In this document: piece by piece, positions 26,698-34,905 of the stretch
Position numbering within the stretch: position 1 is the stretch's first letter
Layout of the letters: every line of letters starts with the position of its first letter
Assembly: GCA_030432635.1 (NCBI GenBank)
Contig: JAUIMB010000002.1
Coordinates: 310,001 to 374,000, forward strand
Reading direction: 5' to 3'
DNA: 64,000 bases
Source of the DNA: Bacteroidia bacterium
Lineage (GTDB): Bacteria > Bacteroidota > Bacteroidia > Flavobacteriales > Flavobacteriaceae
Program-made: the position numbers and the translations under genes
The notes under the pieces: model-generated
What the model was told of the DNA's origin: nothing
Seen by the model: only the letters and a program-made list of their open reading frames with translations
Databases searched by the model: none

Positions 26698-28938
26698 TTA
26701 CTTTATTTTAAATCGCAATCCTGCGTAATACATAGCTCCAAATATTGGACCATATACAAAAGTGGTATCAAAATTTGAACCAAAAGGATCATTTGCCCCC
26801 AAAATCGGATTATCCTGTCTTAGGTTTGTAATGTTCTCTCCTCCCAAATATACTTCAAATTTAGAAGAAAACACTTTGGTAACCTGAGCATTCAAGGTAC
26901 CAACCGTTGGTGATTCTTTAGGCAATCTAAATTCTGAAGGGTTTTGTTGGGTGGACGCAAATCGTTGTTCACTTAACCAATTATAGGTTACATCAAATTT
27001 CCACCGTGCAAACTCACCTTCTTCGGCATGGGTTTCATAGGAAGCATTGGCAAAGAATCGATGTTTAGGTACCAGTGGTTTCGACAACTTACCTGTAAGA
27101 TAATCGGTTTTTACATCATAATACTTATAGGCTGTTCTTAAATCAAAATGTTCAAAAACATTATAATTCAGCTCTACTTGAAAGCTATTGGCAAAACTCT
27201 TTCCTGTTAAATTATAAAAATTGACTTCCTGAGGGTTTTCCCAATCAACAACGACCTGATTCTGAAAATCTGTTCTATAAAAATCGAAGGTAACATCCGC
27301 TTTCCTTCCGAACAGATTAAACCCTTGCAAATAGGAAACTCCATAATTCCATGCAATTTCGGGATCCAATCCATAAATTGTGCCATTGGTATCCAAAATA
27401 TTTATAGTCCTTGATGTCGCAAACATGTTTTGATTTTCAGCAAAAATATTAGCACTGCGTTTTCCTCGACCAATTGAAGCACGAAACGCAGATTTCTCCC
27501 AAGGCGTGTATCGCAAATGTAATCTAGGCGTTAGGAACTCACCCATCAAATTATGAGTATCAAAACGAATCCCAGCCGTCATCGTGAGCTTGTCTAAATT
27601 ATCATAAGCATATTCAAAAAAAGCGCCTGCCGATCGTTCACTTCGCTCATACAGCGTATTAATGGCATTTTCATCATAATGGTCATAGGTAAATCCGAGC
27701 CCTGTTTTTATTTTATGCCTAGAATCACTGATGATAGTGTTATAAATAACGTTCGAGTAAATACTATTGTGGTTGATATCATAGGTATTTAAACCGAAAT
27801 ATGACTGCTGATTATGGGTACTGTAGGCAAACTGAAAACCCAAACTCTGCCATGGGATTTCTGGGTTGACATAACCTAATTTTGTAGAGACTTCAAATCG
27901 TTCGGTATCAATTTCGCTTCCCCAAGCATTCGTCGTAAACCGATCGCGATCTGGATCAAAATCAAGTTGTCCTGATTGCTTTGTATCGTTTAAATAACGT
28001 ACGTTTATAAAACTCACCAAGCCTTTTTCGGGATTGGTATATTGCCAACGGTTCATAACATTGATTTGGTTGTACAATGGCATATCCAAAAAGCCATCGT
28101 CATTGACATCATGACGTTCTTGATGTGTATTGCCATGAATGTACAATCCTGTACTCCATTTATCTGACACTTTTGTATTGAGATGCGTATTGAGCTCCAT
28201 TCGTTGGCTTGATGCACCATATAGATTCACAAAAAGGCGATCATCAGCAGTCGGCTTTTGAAGCTCAGCATTGATTTGACCTGCAATGCTTTCAAAACCG
28301 TTAACCACACTTCCTGCACCTTTGGTAATTTGAATACTCTCTACCCAAGTTCCAGGTATAAAACTCAAACCAAACGCTTGTGATGCACCTCTAATGGATG
28401 GGATGTTCTCGGTCGTTATCAATATATACTTACTCGTAAGTCCGAGCATTTTTATTTGCCGCGTTCCTGTAACGGCATCTGAAAAATTAACATCAATCGA
28501 AGGATTGGTTTCAAAGCTTTCCGACAAGTTACAACAAGCTGCTTTCAGTAGTTCATCACTACTCACCAATGTTACATTTTGAGCACTCAAGTACGATTTT
28601 GATGTTGCCTGCTTTCTTGCGGTTAAAGTCACTTCATCCAATTCACTTGTGGCCTCAAGTTTATGCTTAATAAACTTAGGTTCAGTAATGGTGAGCGTAT
28701 CGGTTTTGAAACCAACATAGCTGATCACAAGTTTTGTATAATTGGATTCATACGGAATACTGAACTTTCCGTCGATATCTGTAATGGTTCCCACGGTTGT
28801 ATTGAGCCAATACACATTGGCTCCAGCAAGTGGAAACTCTTTATTATCTGATGTTGCCTCAGTAACCAATCCCTCAATTTTTTCTTGGGAAAGACCAATT
28901 ACCGGAAACATGAGTATGATAATGATTAATTGTTTCAT
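26698..28938 (-). CDS. TonB-dependent outer membrane receptor, probably metal-related
   Basis: Outer membrane receptor of 746 aa. A signal peptide (LIIIILMFPVIGLSQ) precedes a carboxypeptidase-D-regulatory-like domain (EGLVTEAT...LAGANVYWLNTTVGTITDIDGKF, about 18-95), the plug (about 110-225, with VTGTRQIKMLGL and GAGSVVNGFESIAGQIN) and a 22-strand barrel ending in YYAGLRFKIK. It has no SusD neighbour and is the size of siderophore/metal receptors rather than SusC. The plug begins with a CC pair (KAACCNLSESFETN), seen in receptors linked to copper genes. It starts 1 bp after the HMA-MauE gene. Copper as substrate is inference from neighbours. Confidence 0.9.
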   Translation of the reverse strand: MKQLIIIILMFPVIGLSQEKIEGLVTEATSDNKEFPLAGANVYWLNTTVGTITDIDGKFSIPYESNYTKLVISYVGFKTDTLTITEPKFIKHKLEATSELDEVTLTARKQATSKSYLSAQNVTLVSSDELLKAACCNLSESFETNPSIDVNFSDAVTGTRQIKMLGLTSKYILITTENIPSIRGASQAFGLSFIPGTWVESIQITKGAGSVVNGFESIAGQINAELQKPTADDRLFVNLYGASSQRMELNTHLNTKVSDKWSTGLYIHGNTHQERHDVNDDGFLDMPLYNQINVMNRWQYTNPEKGLVSFINVRYLNDTKQSGQLDFDPDRDRFTTNAWGSEIDTERFEVSTKLGYVNPEIPWQSLGFQFAYSTHNQQSYFGLNTYDINHNSIYSNVIYNTIISDSRHKIKTGLGFTYDHYDENAINTLYERSERSAGAFFEYAYDNLDKLTMTAGIRFDTHNLMGEFLTPRLHLRYTPWEKSAFRASIGRGKRSANIFAENQNMFATSRTINILDTNGTIYGLDPEIAWNYGVSYLQGFNLFGRKADVTFDFYRTDFQNQVVVDWENPQEVNFYNLTGKSFANSFQVELNYNVFEHFDLRTAYKYYDVKTDYLTGKLSKPLVPKHRFFANASYETHAEEGEFARWKFDVTYNWLSEQRFASTQQNPSEFRLPKESPTVGTLNAQVTKVFSSKFEVYLGGENITNLRQDNPILGANDPFGSNFDTTFVYGPIFGAMYYAGLRFKIK

Positions 28939-28939
28939 T

Positions 28940-29671
28940 TTAATTGTAGGTTTTTATGAGCATAATGACAGCCATAACAATCATAATCGCATTCTCGATA
29001 AACGTGGCTTTTGTCATTGGCAATTTTAAAGCGGTACCCAAACAAGCACATTGGATGCTTTTTTTATCCAATAAGGTTTTGGTGACACCCAAAGTGGTGA
29101 TTCCTAAAATGATCAAGGTCATGACCAAGGCCAATGATATTTGGAAACGCATTAAAAACATCAATCCTAAAGCAACTTCCAAGAAAGGATAAATCCATCC
29201 GTAAACCGGAACAATCCTTGCTAAGGGATCGTACATCCTGAAACTTTCAGGAAAACCTTTTAAATCCAATACCTTGAAAAAACTAAAAACAATGTAGAAT
29301 AAGCCCATAAAATCGAGCATAAAAGCTTCAATGTTCCATAGGTCCGTATTCAGCAATATTGAAGCGACAAGGATATATCCGAAAATCAAGAACAATGGAA
29401 ACAATTGCTTCAAATCACTCTTTTTGTTGGTGTTCCCTTCTGAAGCTTGATTGAATACATTGGTTTGTTTGTGCTCTGAAATGTGATATTTTTCGGGTAA
29501 TGATTTCTGCAAAACATCCAAGGCAATGGGTTTGTCAATATTGAGGTGCGCTTCAGATTGTTCCAAATTCACCTTAACCTCATCAACACCTTTTATTGCC
29601 GATAGTGCTTTCTCTACTGACGACTTGCATCCATTACAAGTCATACCAGTAACTTTATATGTATGTGTCAT
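28940..29671 (-). CDS. HMA domain fused to MauE/DoxX-like membrane domain
   Basis: Fusion protein of 243 aa. Residues 1-66 are a cytoplasmic HMA domain with the metal motif GMTCNGCKSSVEKAL. From about residue 90 come four to five membrane helices of the MauE/DoxX type, with a CAC pair (SIQCACLGTALKLP) in the last loop, similar to MauE proteins that work with thiol-disulfide exchange. The combination suggests coupling metal binding to membrane redox chemistry. Tight spacing with the TonB receptor gene (1 bp) supports an operon. The exact reaction is unknown. Confidence 0.85.
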   Translation of the reverse strand: MTHTYKVTGMTCNGCKSSVEKALSAIKGVDEVKVNLEQSEAHLNIDKPIALDVLQKSLPEKYHISEHKQTNVFNQASEGNTNKKSDLKQLFPLFLIFGYILVASILLNTDLWNIEAFMLDFMGLFYIVFSFFKVLDLKGFPESFRMYDPLARIVPVYGWIYPFLEVALGLMFLMRFQISLALVMTLIILGITTLGVTKTLLDKKSIQCACLGTALKLPMTKATFIENAIMIVMAVIMLIKTYN

Positions 29672-29742
29672 TATGTGTGTTTTAATATAATACTTGAAGA
29701 CCGTTAAGAAAACCGTCTTATACTTTCAGTGAATGTATTATA

Positions 29743-30156
29743 TCAAATTAGGAAGACTTGATCGAGTACCTGTATGTCTACAATCAAGTTTGGTGGACTA
29801 TAGTATTTGTGTGGATTGTGTTGCTTCGGAAGCGTTTCAAAAAGCACTTGGTAAGCATAGGTAAATGCCCATAAAAACTGTTGCTGCTCATCGTCTAAGT
29901 CATCAAACGTTTTTATGGTCAAGTGATCTTGGCCTTCAACGACATCCAAAACATCCTTACAACAAGGTACTTTGGTAATCTTTTCGAGCTCTATCTCAAA
30001 GGCTTCCATTTTACACTTTTCTGCAGTACTAAACACTGCAACGTCGATCAAAATGTCTCCACAAAAATGCTTCTCGACAGTAAAAGAAGCTGTCGATAGC
30101 AACAATAGCATCGCCATTGCCAATGATAACACCTTATGGAAAACTCGTTTCAACAT
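29743..30156 (-). CDS. HYC_CC_PP family protein
   Basis: Exported protein of 137 aa that matches the motif-named HYC_CC_PP family: a signal peptide (LSLAMAMLLLLSTASF), then EKHFCGD, then PCCKD, then YYSPPNL at the end. The family is found in Bacteroidota next to TonB receptors and HMA proteins, and its conserved His and Cys residues suggest metal binding, probably copper. I choose the ATG at 30156 (MLKRVFHKVL) rather than the track start 11 codons upstream because it places the signal peptide at the N-terminus. First gene of the metal cluster. Confidence 0.82.
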   Translation of the reverse strand: MLKRVFHKVLSLAMAMLLLLSTASFTVEKHFCGDILIDVAVFSTAEKCKMEAFEIELEKITKVPCCKDVLDVVEGQDHLTIKTFDDLDDEQQQFLWAFTYAYQVLFETLPKQHNPHKYYSPPNLIVDIQVLDQVFLI

Positions 30157-30214
30157 GATACAAAGGTAAGAAAAATGAAATACGTACAATTAACTTTACC
30201 ACTTACTTAACAAT

Positions 30215-30643
30215 TTATTGCCGCAATTTATGGTAGTAAAATGCTGGGACTAACAACAATAAAAAGATGGGCTGAATCAAAAAGCGTCTAAAATTGAAAA
30301 ACAGATAATAGTCTTCTTGTCTTGGGTTTACAACAAAATATAAAAAGAAGCCCAAGAGCACAACATAAGCAATGGCATAAATCACGGTTGAAAAGCGCAC
30401 GATGGATCGATCCCGAAAAAACAAGAATATAATTCCTATTGAAATAATTGAATTTAACACATATCGCAACGTTGTATACAACGTCAACTTGATAACTTCT
30501 CGATTTGGTGAATCCATTTGGAGATAATCGTTCTTAAAAAATGACAGATAAGGATCATAAAACAACTCATCCTCAAACACACGGATAAGAATGAGCAAAC
30601 CAAACAACACTACGAGCAATATATATGTGATTTGGTTACGCAT
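30215..30643 (-). CDS. Exosortase F system-associated membrane protein
   Basis: Membrane protein of 142 aa with about four helices, starting ITYILLVVLFGLLILIRVFEDELFYDPYL. The conserved FEDELFYDP segment and final RRFLIQPIFLLLLVPAFYYH are those of the protein that always accompanies XrtF in Flavobacteriia. Its gene overlaps xrtF by 8 bases, so the two are translationally coupled. Its role in exosortase processing is not known. Confidence 0.85.
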   Translation of the reverse strand: MRNQITYILLVVLFGLLILIRVFEDELFYDPYLSFFKNDYLQMDSPNREVIKLTLYTTLRYVLNSIISIGIIFLFFRDRSIVRFSTVIYAIAYVVLLGFFLYFVVNPRQEDYYLFFNFRRFLIQPIFLLLLVPAFYYHKLRQ

Positions 30644-31202
30644 CCTGTTTCTTCATTTTTGTATAGCGATTAACCCAAAACATCCAAAGTAAAAACACCA
30701 TGCCATAAATAATCATGGGAAAAATCACAGTATGCAGGATTTCGCGTCTCCAAGGGTAATTATACAATCCAATCGATAGTATGGCAATGCGAATTAAATT
30801 AACCGTATAAATGAGCACACTTCCTGCCAAGACATATAGAAAAGTCGTTTTGAAATTCCCTGCAAAGGCAATGATAAACGATATGAATAGTATGATTACG
30901 CTAATGGAGTTGCAGCCCTCAACCACTCTAGCGACAAACTTGTTATTGACTATCAATTTCATGGAAGGCTCGTTTGGATGTGGCAAAACCTTAGCATTGT
31001 AACCTGTGGCGTCAATAAGCGATTGGCTTTGCTTAGCCACTAAATTGGTGATGTAATCTGGATAAAACCTTGACCCATCTGAGAAATCCAAATATAATTT
31101 ATACCCAATGGTCAACACCAAGTACACTGACAAGAATGTCACGATAAACTTTACAACCAATCGATATTTTTTAAACAATTCCTTCACTTTGGGCGAGACC
31201 AT
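30636..31202 (-). CDS. xrtF: Exosortase family protein XrtF
   Basis: Integral membrane transpeptidase-like protein of 188 aa. The exosortase/archaeosortase catalytic triad is visible: Cys97 in RVVEGCNSISV, Arg138 in YTVNLIRIAIL and His157 in REILHTVIFP, all at the membrane face. Exosortases cleave a C-terminal tripartite sorting signal and attach or release the target protein. It is followed directly by its associated protein. No protein in this window has an obvious exosortase C-terminal signal, so targets must be elsewhere. Short length is normal for XrtF. Confidence 0.9.
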   Translation of the reverse strand: MVSPKVKELFKKYRLVVKFIVTFLSVYLVLTIGYKLYLDFSDGSRFYPDYITNLVAKQSQSLIDATGYNAKVLPHPNEPSMKLIVNNKFVARVVEGCNSISVIILFISFIIAFAGNFKTTFLYVLAGSVLIYTVNLIRIAILSIGLYNYPWRREILHTVIFPMIIYGMVFLLWMFWVNRYTKMKKQDA

Positions 31203-31278
31203 TACATAGCGTTAAAATAAATTAAATTGATGATAGAACTCACACTTTTTAAATACTTTTACCAAAAATTAATGAACA

Positions 31279-31737
31279 ATGATATTTGAAGCCCTGAGAC
31301 CGGAAGTTAACTCTATAATTACACAAGATTCAAACACTGTTGAAGATCGTTTATTGGCCATTTGCCAACTTTTGGAAAGCCACATTCCTTATTATAATTG
31401 GGTTGGATTTTATTTCAAAAATGGAGATAAAAACGAGCTTAAACTTGGTCCTTATGTTGGTGAGCCAACCGATCATGAGATTATTCCTTTTGGAAAAGGT
31501 ATCTGTGGACAAGTTGCTGTTTCCAATAAAAACTTTGTGGTTCCTGACGTTTCAGCTCAAGACAATTACATTGCGTGCAGTATTTCTGTAAAAGCTGAAA
31601 TCGTGGTCCCTATTTTCGTAAATGGCGAAAACGTTGGTCAAATAGATATTGATTCAAATACAGCGGATCCTTTTTCCTCGGAAGATGAGCATTTTTTGGA
31701 ATATGTTTGTGAACAAGTCGCTGCCCTATTGGTATAA
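31279..31737 (+). CDS. GAF domain protein, free methionine-(R)-sulfoxide reductase-like
   Basis: Protein of 152 aa that is a single GAF domain resembling free Met-R-sulfoxide reductase (MsrC): YYNWVGFYF, PFGKGICGQVA (Cys76), PDVSAQDNYIACSISVKAEIVVPI (Cys100) and GQIDIDSN. Cys76 and Cys100 correspond to the E. coli Cys94 and Cys118. The third cysteine of the E. coli enzyme (Cys84, ten residues before GVCG) is absent, and the usual IACDAAS is IACSISV. It may be a reductase with a changed resolving step or a GAF sensor. It is divergent from xrtF and convergent with the ABC permease gene 20 bp downstream. Confidence 0.8.
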   Translation: MIFEALRPEVNSIITQDSNTVEDRLLAICQLLESHIPYYNWVGFYFKNGDKNELKLGPYVGEPTDHEIIPFGKGICGQVAVSNKNFVVPDVSAQDNYIACSISVKAEIVVPIFVNGENVGQIDIDSNTADPFSSEDEHFLEYVCEQVAALLV

Positions 31738-31757
31738 TTAAAATTAACAATCCATAC

Positions 31758-33005
31758 TTACATACCTGTACGTATCGCTTCCACAGGATCTAGCCGCGAC
31801 GCAGAAATCGCAGGAATCACACCTGAAATCAATCCGATAAATGTCGATAAGGCAAAGCCCAAGAAGATGTTGTAGAATGAAAGCACAAATTCAAATTCAA
31901 GCAACCTACTTGCCAATAGAGCAATTAGCCAAACCAAGATAATCCCAATTAAACCTCCCAAAACAGACAAGATCACGGCTTCAAATAAAAACTGGAATAA
32001 AATGAACTTGTTTTTCGCACCAAGCGATTTTTGAATCCCGATAAGATTCGTACGTTCACGAACACTCACAAACATAATATTGGCAATACCAAAGCCACCA
32101 ACCAAGAGCGAGAATGCGCTAATGATCCAACCTATGATATTCAAGGTTGCAATAATCCCATCAATAGCATCCTGCAATCCAGAAATCTTATTGATGAAAA
32201 AGTTATCAGGCTCATCTGCCTTTAGGCCTCTGTATGCACGATATTTTTGTTTTAGCACCAACTCGAAGGCACCAATATCAACGTCTTTTTCAGGCTTGAT
32301 AATAACAGCTCCAGGAAGACCATCAACACCTCCATTTTTAAAGCGCCTCACAAAATTGGCTGGTACATAAGCACGTTCATCGGGTGAATCACCTAAACCA
32401 CTTCCCATTTTTTTCAACACACCAATTACAGTCAGTTTTCTTCCATAAACGCGAACGGTCTTGCCAATTGGATTGAAATCATCAAATAGGTTCACAGCCG
32501 TTGAACTTCCCAAAACAATTACTGGAGCTCCAGAATAGGATTCAGATTCGGTGTAAAAACGACCTTTTTCAACCTTGAAATTTTCAATATCATAAATCTC
32601 ATTTGACACAGGTGTCACAGTCACACCCGAAACTGTAGTGCCTTCATATTTCAAATTCTCAGAACCTCCAAAAATCACATAAGCTATAGCGTCAATATCT
32701 GGTACATTACGTTTTATGAACTCATAATCATCATGTTCAGCTTGAGGAAAATTTTCGCGTTGCCATCTTGGGACACTGGTTGGTCCGAAAGAATACTTGG
32801 TCAAGTACATGGTATTTTTATCCAAACCGCTCAACTGATCCTTAATGCTTTTATCTAAAGAGTCTACAGCTGCCAAAACAGCAATAATCGAAAAGATACC
32901 AATGGTAATGCCCAATAGCGACAAAAAAGTACGCAACTTATTATTCCGTAAAGCATTAATCGCAAACGAGAAACTTTCTTTGAACAACCTAAGATAAACG
33001 AACAT
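31758..33005 (-). CDS. ABC transporter permease, MacB/FtsX type
   Basis: Protein of 415 aa with the MacB layout: an N-terminal helix (FLSLLGITIGIFSIIAVLAAV), a periplasmic MacB core domain (about 50-285, with GRFYTESES and GSSTAVNLF), and three C-terminal helices (IGWIISAFSLLVGGFGIANIM, then two more) ending SRLDPVEAIRTGM. Members work with an ATPase in tripartite efflux or lipoprotein export. No ATPase or adaptor gene is adjacent, so its partner is encoded elsewhere. Monocistronic here. Confidence 0.9.
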   Translation of the reverse strand: MFVYLRLFKESFSFAINALRNNKLRTFLSLLGITIGIFSIIAVLAAVDSLDKSIKDQLSGLDKNTMYLTKYSFGPTSVPRWQRENFPQAEHDDYEFIKRNVPDIDAIAYVIFGGSENLKYEGTTVSGVTVTPVSNEIYDIENFKVEKGRFYTESESYSGAPVIVLGSSTAVNLFDDFNPIGKTVRVYGRKLTVIGVLKKMGSGLGDSPDERAYVPANFVRRFKNGGVDGLPGAVIIKPEKDVDIGAFELVLKQKYRAYRGLKADEPDNFFINKISGLQDAIDGIIATLNIIGWIISAFSLLVGGFGIANIMFVSVRERTNLIGIQKSLGAKNKFILFQFLFEAVILSVLGGLIGIILVWLIALLASRLLEFEFVLSFYNIFLGFALSTFIGLISGVIPAISASRLDPVEAIRTGM

Positions 33006-33116
33006 AAATTTGGCTTGATTTCTTCAAATATAAAGATAGGACGTTTTCAACAATTTATTGTTACAAAAAACATAAATAAACTGTGCTTTTAGCTTAGCAG
33101 ACCTTTGGATATTATG

Positions 33117-33124
33117 TATTTTTG
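33117..33124 (+). promoter_or_regulatory. purH promoter -7 box
   Basis: TATTTTTG; predicted start near 33130, leader of about 50 bases before the ATG at 33181. The leader contains the hairpin TTTTCC-taac-GGAAAA. No PurR-type operator is recognised. Confidence 0.4.
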
Positions 33125-33180
33125 AATTTTAATTTTTCAATCGCTTTTCCTAACGGAAAATGCAACGCAACAACACACCA

Positions 33181-34713
33181 ATGAGCAACAACAAAACAAT
33201 CAAATCAGCATTAATTTCTGTTTTTAGTAAAGACGGACTCGAACCTATTGTCAAACAACTCGATGCACAACAAGTGACCATCTATTCTACTGGTGGTACA
33301 GAAAAATTCATCAAAGACCTTGGGATTAACGTTATTCCTGTTGAGGATGTGACATCGTATCCTTCGATATTGGGTGGACGAGTAAAAACATTACACCCAA
33401 AGGTATTTGGTGGCATATTAAACCGCCAAAACAATGATAGTGATGTGGCAGAATTGGTAGACTTCGATATTCCTCAAATTGACTTGGTGATTGTAGACTT
33501 ATATCCATTTGAAAAAACCGTTGCTTCAGGAGCGTCACATCAAGACATTATTGAAAAAATAGATATTGGAGGCATTTCACTTATCCGTGCAGCCGCCAAA
33601 AACTATGCTGATGTGGTTTGCGTATCTTCAGTGGATGATTATGCTGAGTTTTTGGAACTGTTAACCTCAAAAAATGGTGAAACTTCGGAAGAGGACAGAA
33701 AACAGTTTGCCGCAAAGTCCTTTAATGTGTCTTCACATTATGATTCGGCAATTTTCAACTATTTCAACACAGATCATGATATTGCTGCATTAAAAATTAG
33801 TGAAACCAATGGAAAGGTACTACGCTATGGTGAAAATCCGCATCAACGTGGGTTTTTCTTCGGAAACTTTGACGACTTGTTCACAAAACTCCATGGAAAG
33901 GAACTGAGCTATAACAATTTGTTGGATGTTGACGCAGCCATAAATTTGATGAATGAATTCAAGGGAGAAGCGCCTACGTTTGCCATTTTAAAGCACAATA
34001 ATGCTTGTGGATTTGCACAGCGCGATAATATACACGATGCATACACAGATGCCTTGGCTGGCGATCCTGTATCTGCTTTCGGTGGAATTTTAATTGCCAA
34101 TACTGAAATTGACAAAGCTACAGCGGAAAAAATCCACACCTTATTTTGTGAAGTGGTGATTGCACCTTCATTTTCAAATGATGCCTTAGAGATTTTAAAA
34201 GGAAAAAAGAATCGAATCCTTTTAATCTTGAACGATATTGAATTCTCAAAAACAACGGTCAGAACTTGCCTCAATGGCGTATTGGTTCAAGATCGAGACC
34301 ATAAGACAGATCGTGTTTCTGATTTGAATTTTGTAACAAACACCCAACCCACTTCAAACGAAATTGAAGATTTGATTTTTGCCTCCAAGATTTGCAAGCA
34401 TACCAAATCGAATACCATTGTATTGGTAAAAAACAAACAACTATGTGCTAGTGGTACAGGACAAACTAGTCGTGTTGATGCCTTGAACCAAGCCATTCAT
34501 AAAGCCAAATCATTTGATTTTGCACTCCAAGGTGCTGTTATGGCAAGTGATGCCTTTTTCCCTTTTCCAGATTGTGTTGAGATTGCAAACAAGGCAGGAA
34601 TTTCAGCAGTGATTCAACCAGGAGGTTCTATTAAGGATCAATTGAGTATCGATTATTGTAATGAGAATAATGTGGCCATGGTCATGACAGGAACACGTCA
34701 TTTTAAGCATTAA
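33181..34713 (+). CDS. purH: Bifunctional AICAR transformylase/IMP cyclohydrolase PurH
   Basis: Catalyses the last two steps of IMP synthesis: formyl transfer from 10-formyl-THF to AICAR, then ring closure. About 510 aa. The N-terminal MGS-like cyclohydrolase domain has SALISVFSKDGL, YSTGGTEKFI, EVTSYPSILGGRVKTLHPK-like sequence (DVTSYPSILGGRVKTLHP) and VVDLYPFEKTV. The transformylase domain has RYGENPHQ, the catalytic Lys-His pair in LKHNNACGFA, and DAFFPFPD plus VIQPGGSIKD at the end. I start at 33181 (MSNNKTIKSALISVF), seven codons inside the track ORF. Monocistronic. Confidence 0.97.
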   Translation: MSNNKTIKSALISVFSKDGLEPIVKQLDAQQVTIYSTGGTEKFIKDLGINVIPVEDVTSYPSILGGRVKTLHPKVFGGILNRQNNDSDVAELVDFDIPQIDLVIVDLYPFEKTVASGASHQDIIEKIDIGGISLIRAAAKNYADVVCVSSVDDYAEFLELLTSKNGETSEEDRKQFAAKSFNVSSHYDSAIFNYFNTDHDIAALKISETNGKVLRYGENPHQRGFFFGNFDDLFTKLHGKELSYNNLLDVDAAINLMNEFKGEAPTFAILKHNNACGFAQRDNIHDAYTDALAGDPVSAFGGILIANTEIDKATAEKIHTLFCEVVIAPSFSNDALEILKGKKNRILLILNDIEFSKTTVRTCLNGVLVQDRDHKTDRVSDLNFVTNTQPTSNEIEDLIFASKICKHTKSNTIVLVKNKQLCASGTGQTSRVDALNQAIHKAKSFDFALQGAVMASDAFFPFPDCVEIANKAGISAVIQPGGSIKDQLSIDYCNENNVAMVMTGTRHFKH

Positions 34714-34750
34714 CCTACCATAAAAAACACGAACACCAATAGTTGAGGTC

Positions 34751-34785
34751 TTAAACGTCTAAAATTAAAATTTAAACGTTTAAAT
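34751..34785. promoter_or_regulatory. Tandem palindromic sites upstream of mreB
   Basis: A perfect 16-bp palindrome ATTTAAACGTTTAAAT (34770-34785) and a close relative TTAAACGTCTAA (34751-34762). Their centres are exactly 21 bp apart, two helical turns, as expected for an operator bound by two protein dimers on one DNA face. Lies 120-155 bp before the mreB ATG. Confidence 0.5.
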
Positions 34786-34905
34786 AAAGGAACCTAAAGA
34801 CTTATGATTCAATCTAAAATAAAGCACAAATATTTGGTAAGTTTTATTACATTTACGATTATTACACAATTGATTAACAACAACCCAAACAATTAACAAT
34901 AGCGA

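Noticed and set aside
29157-30189. Upstream start of the HYC_CC_PP protein at 30189
   Set aside because: The extra 11 residues (MYVFHFSYLCI) precede a complete signal peptide that begins at MLKRVF.
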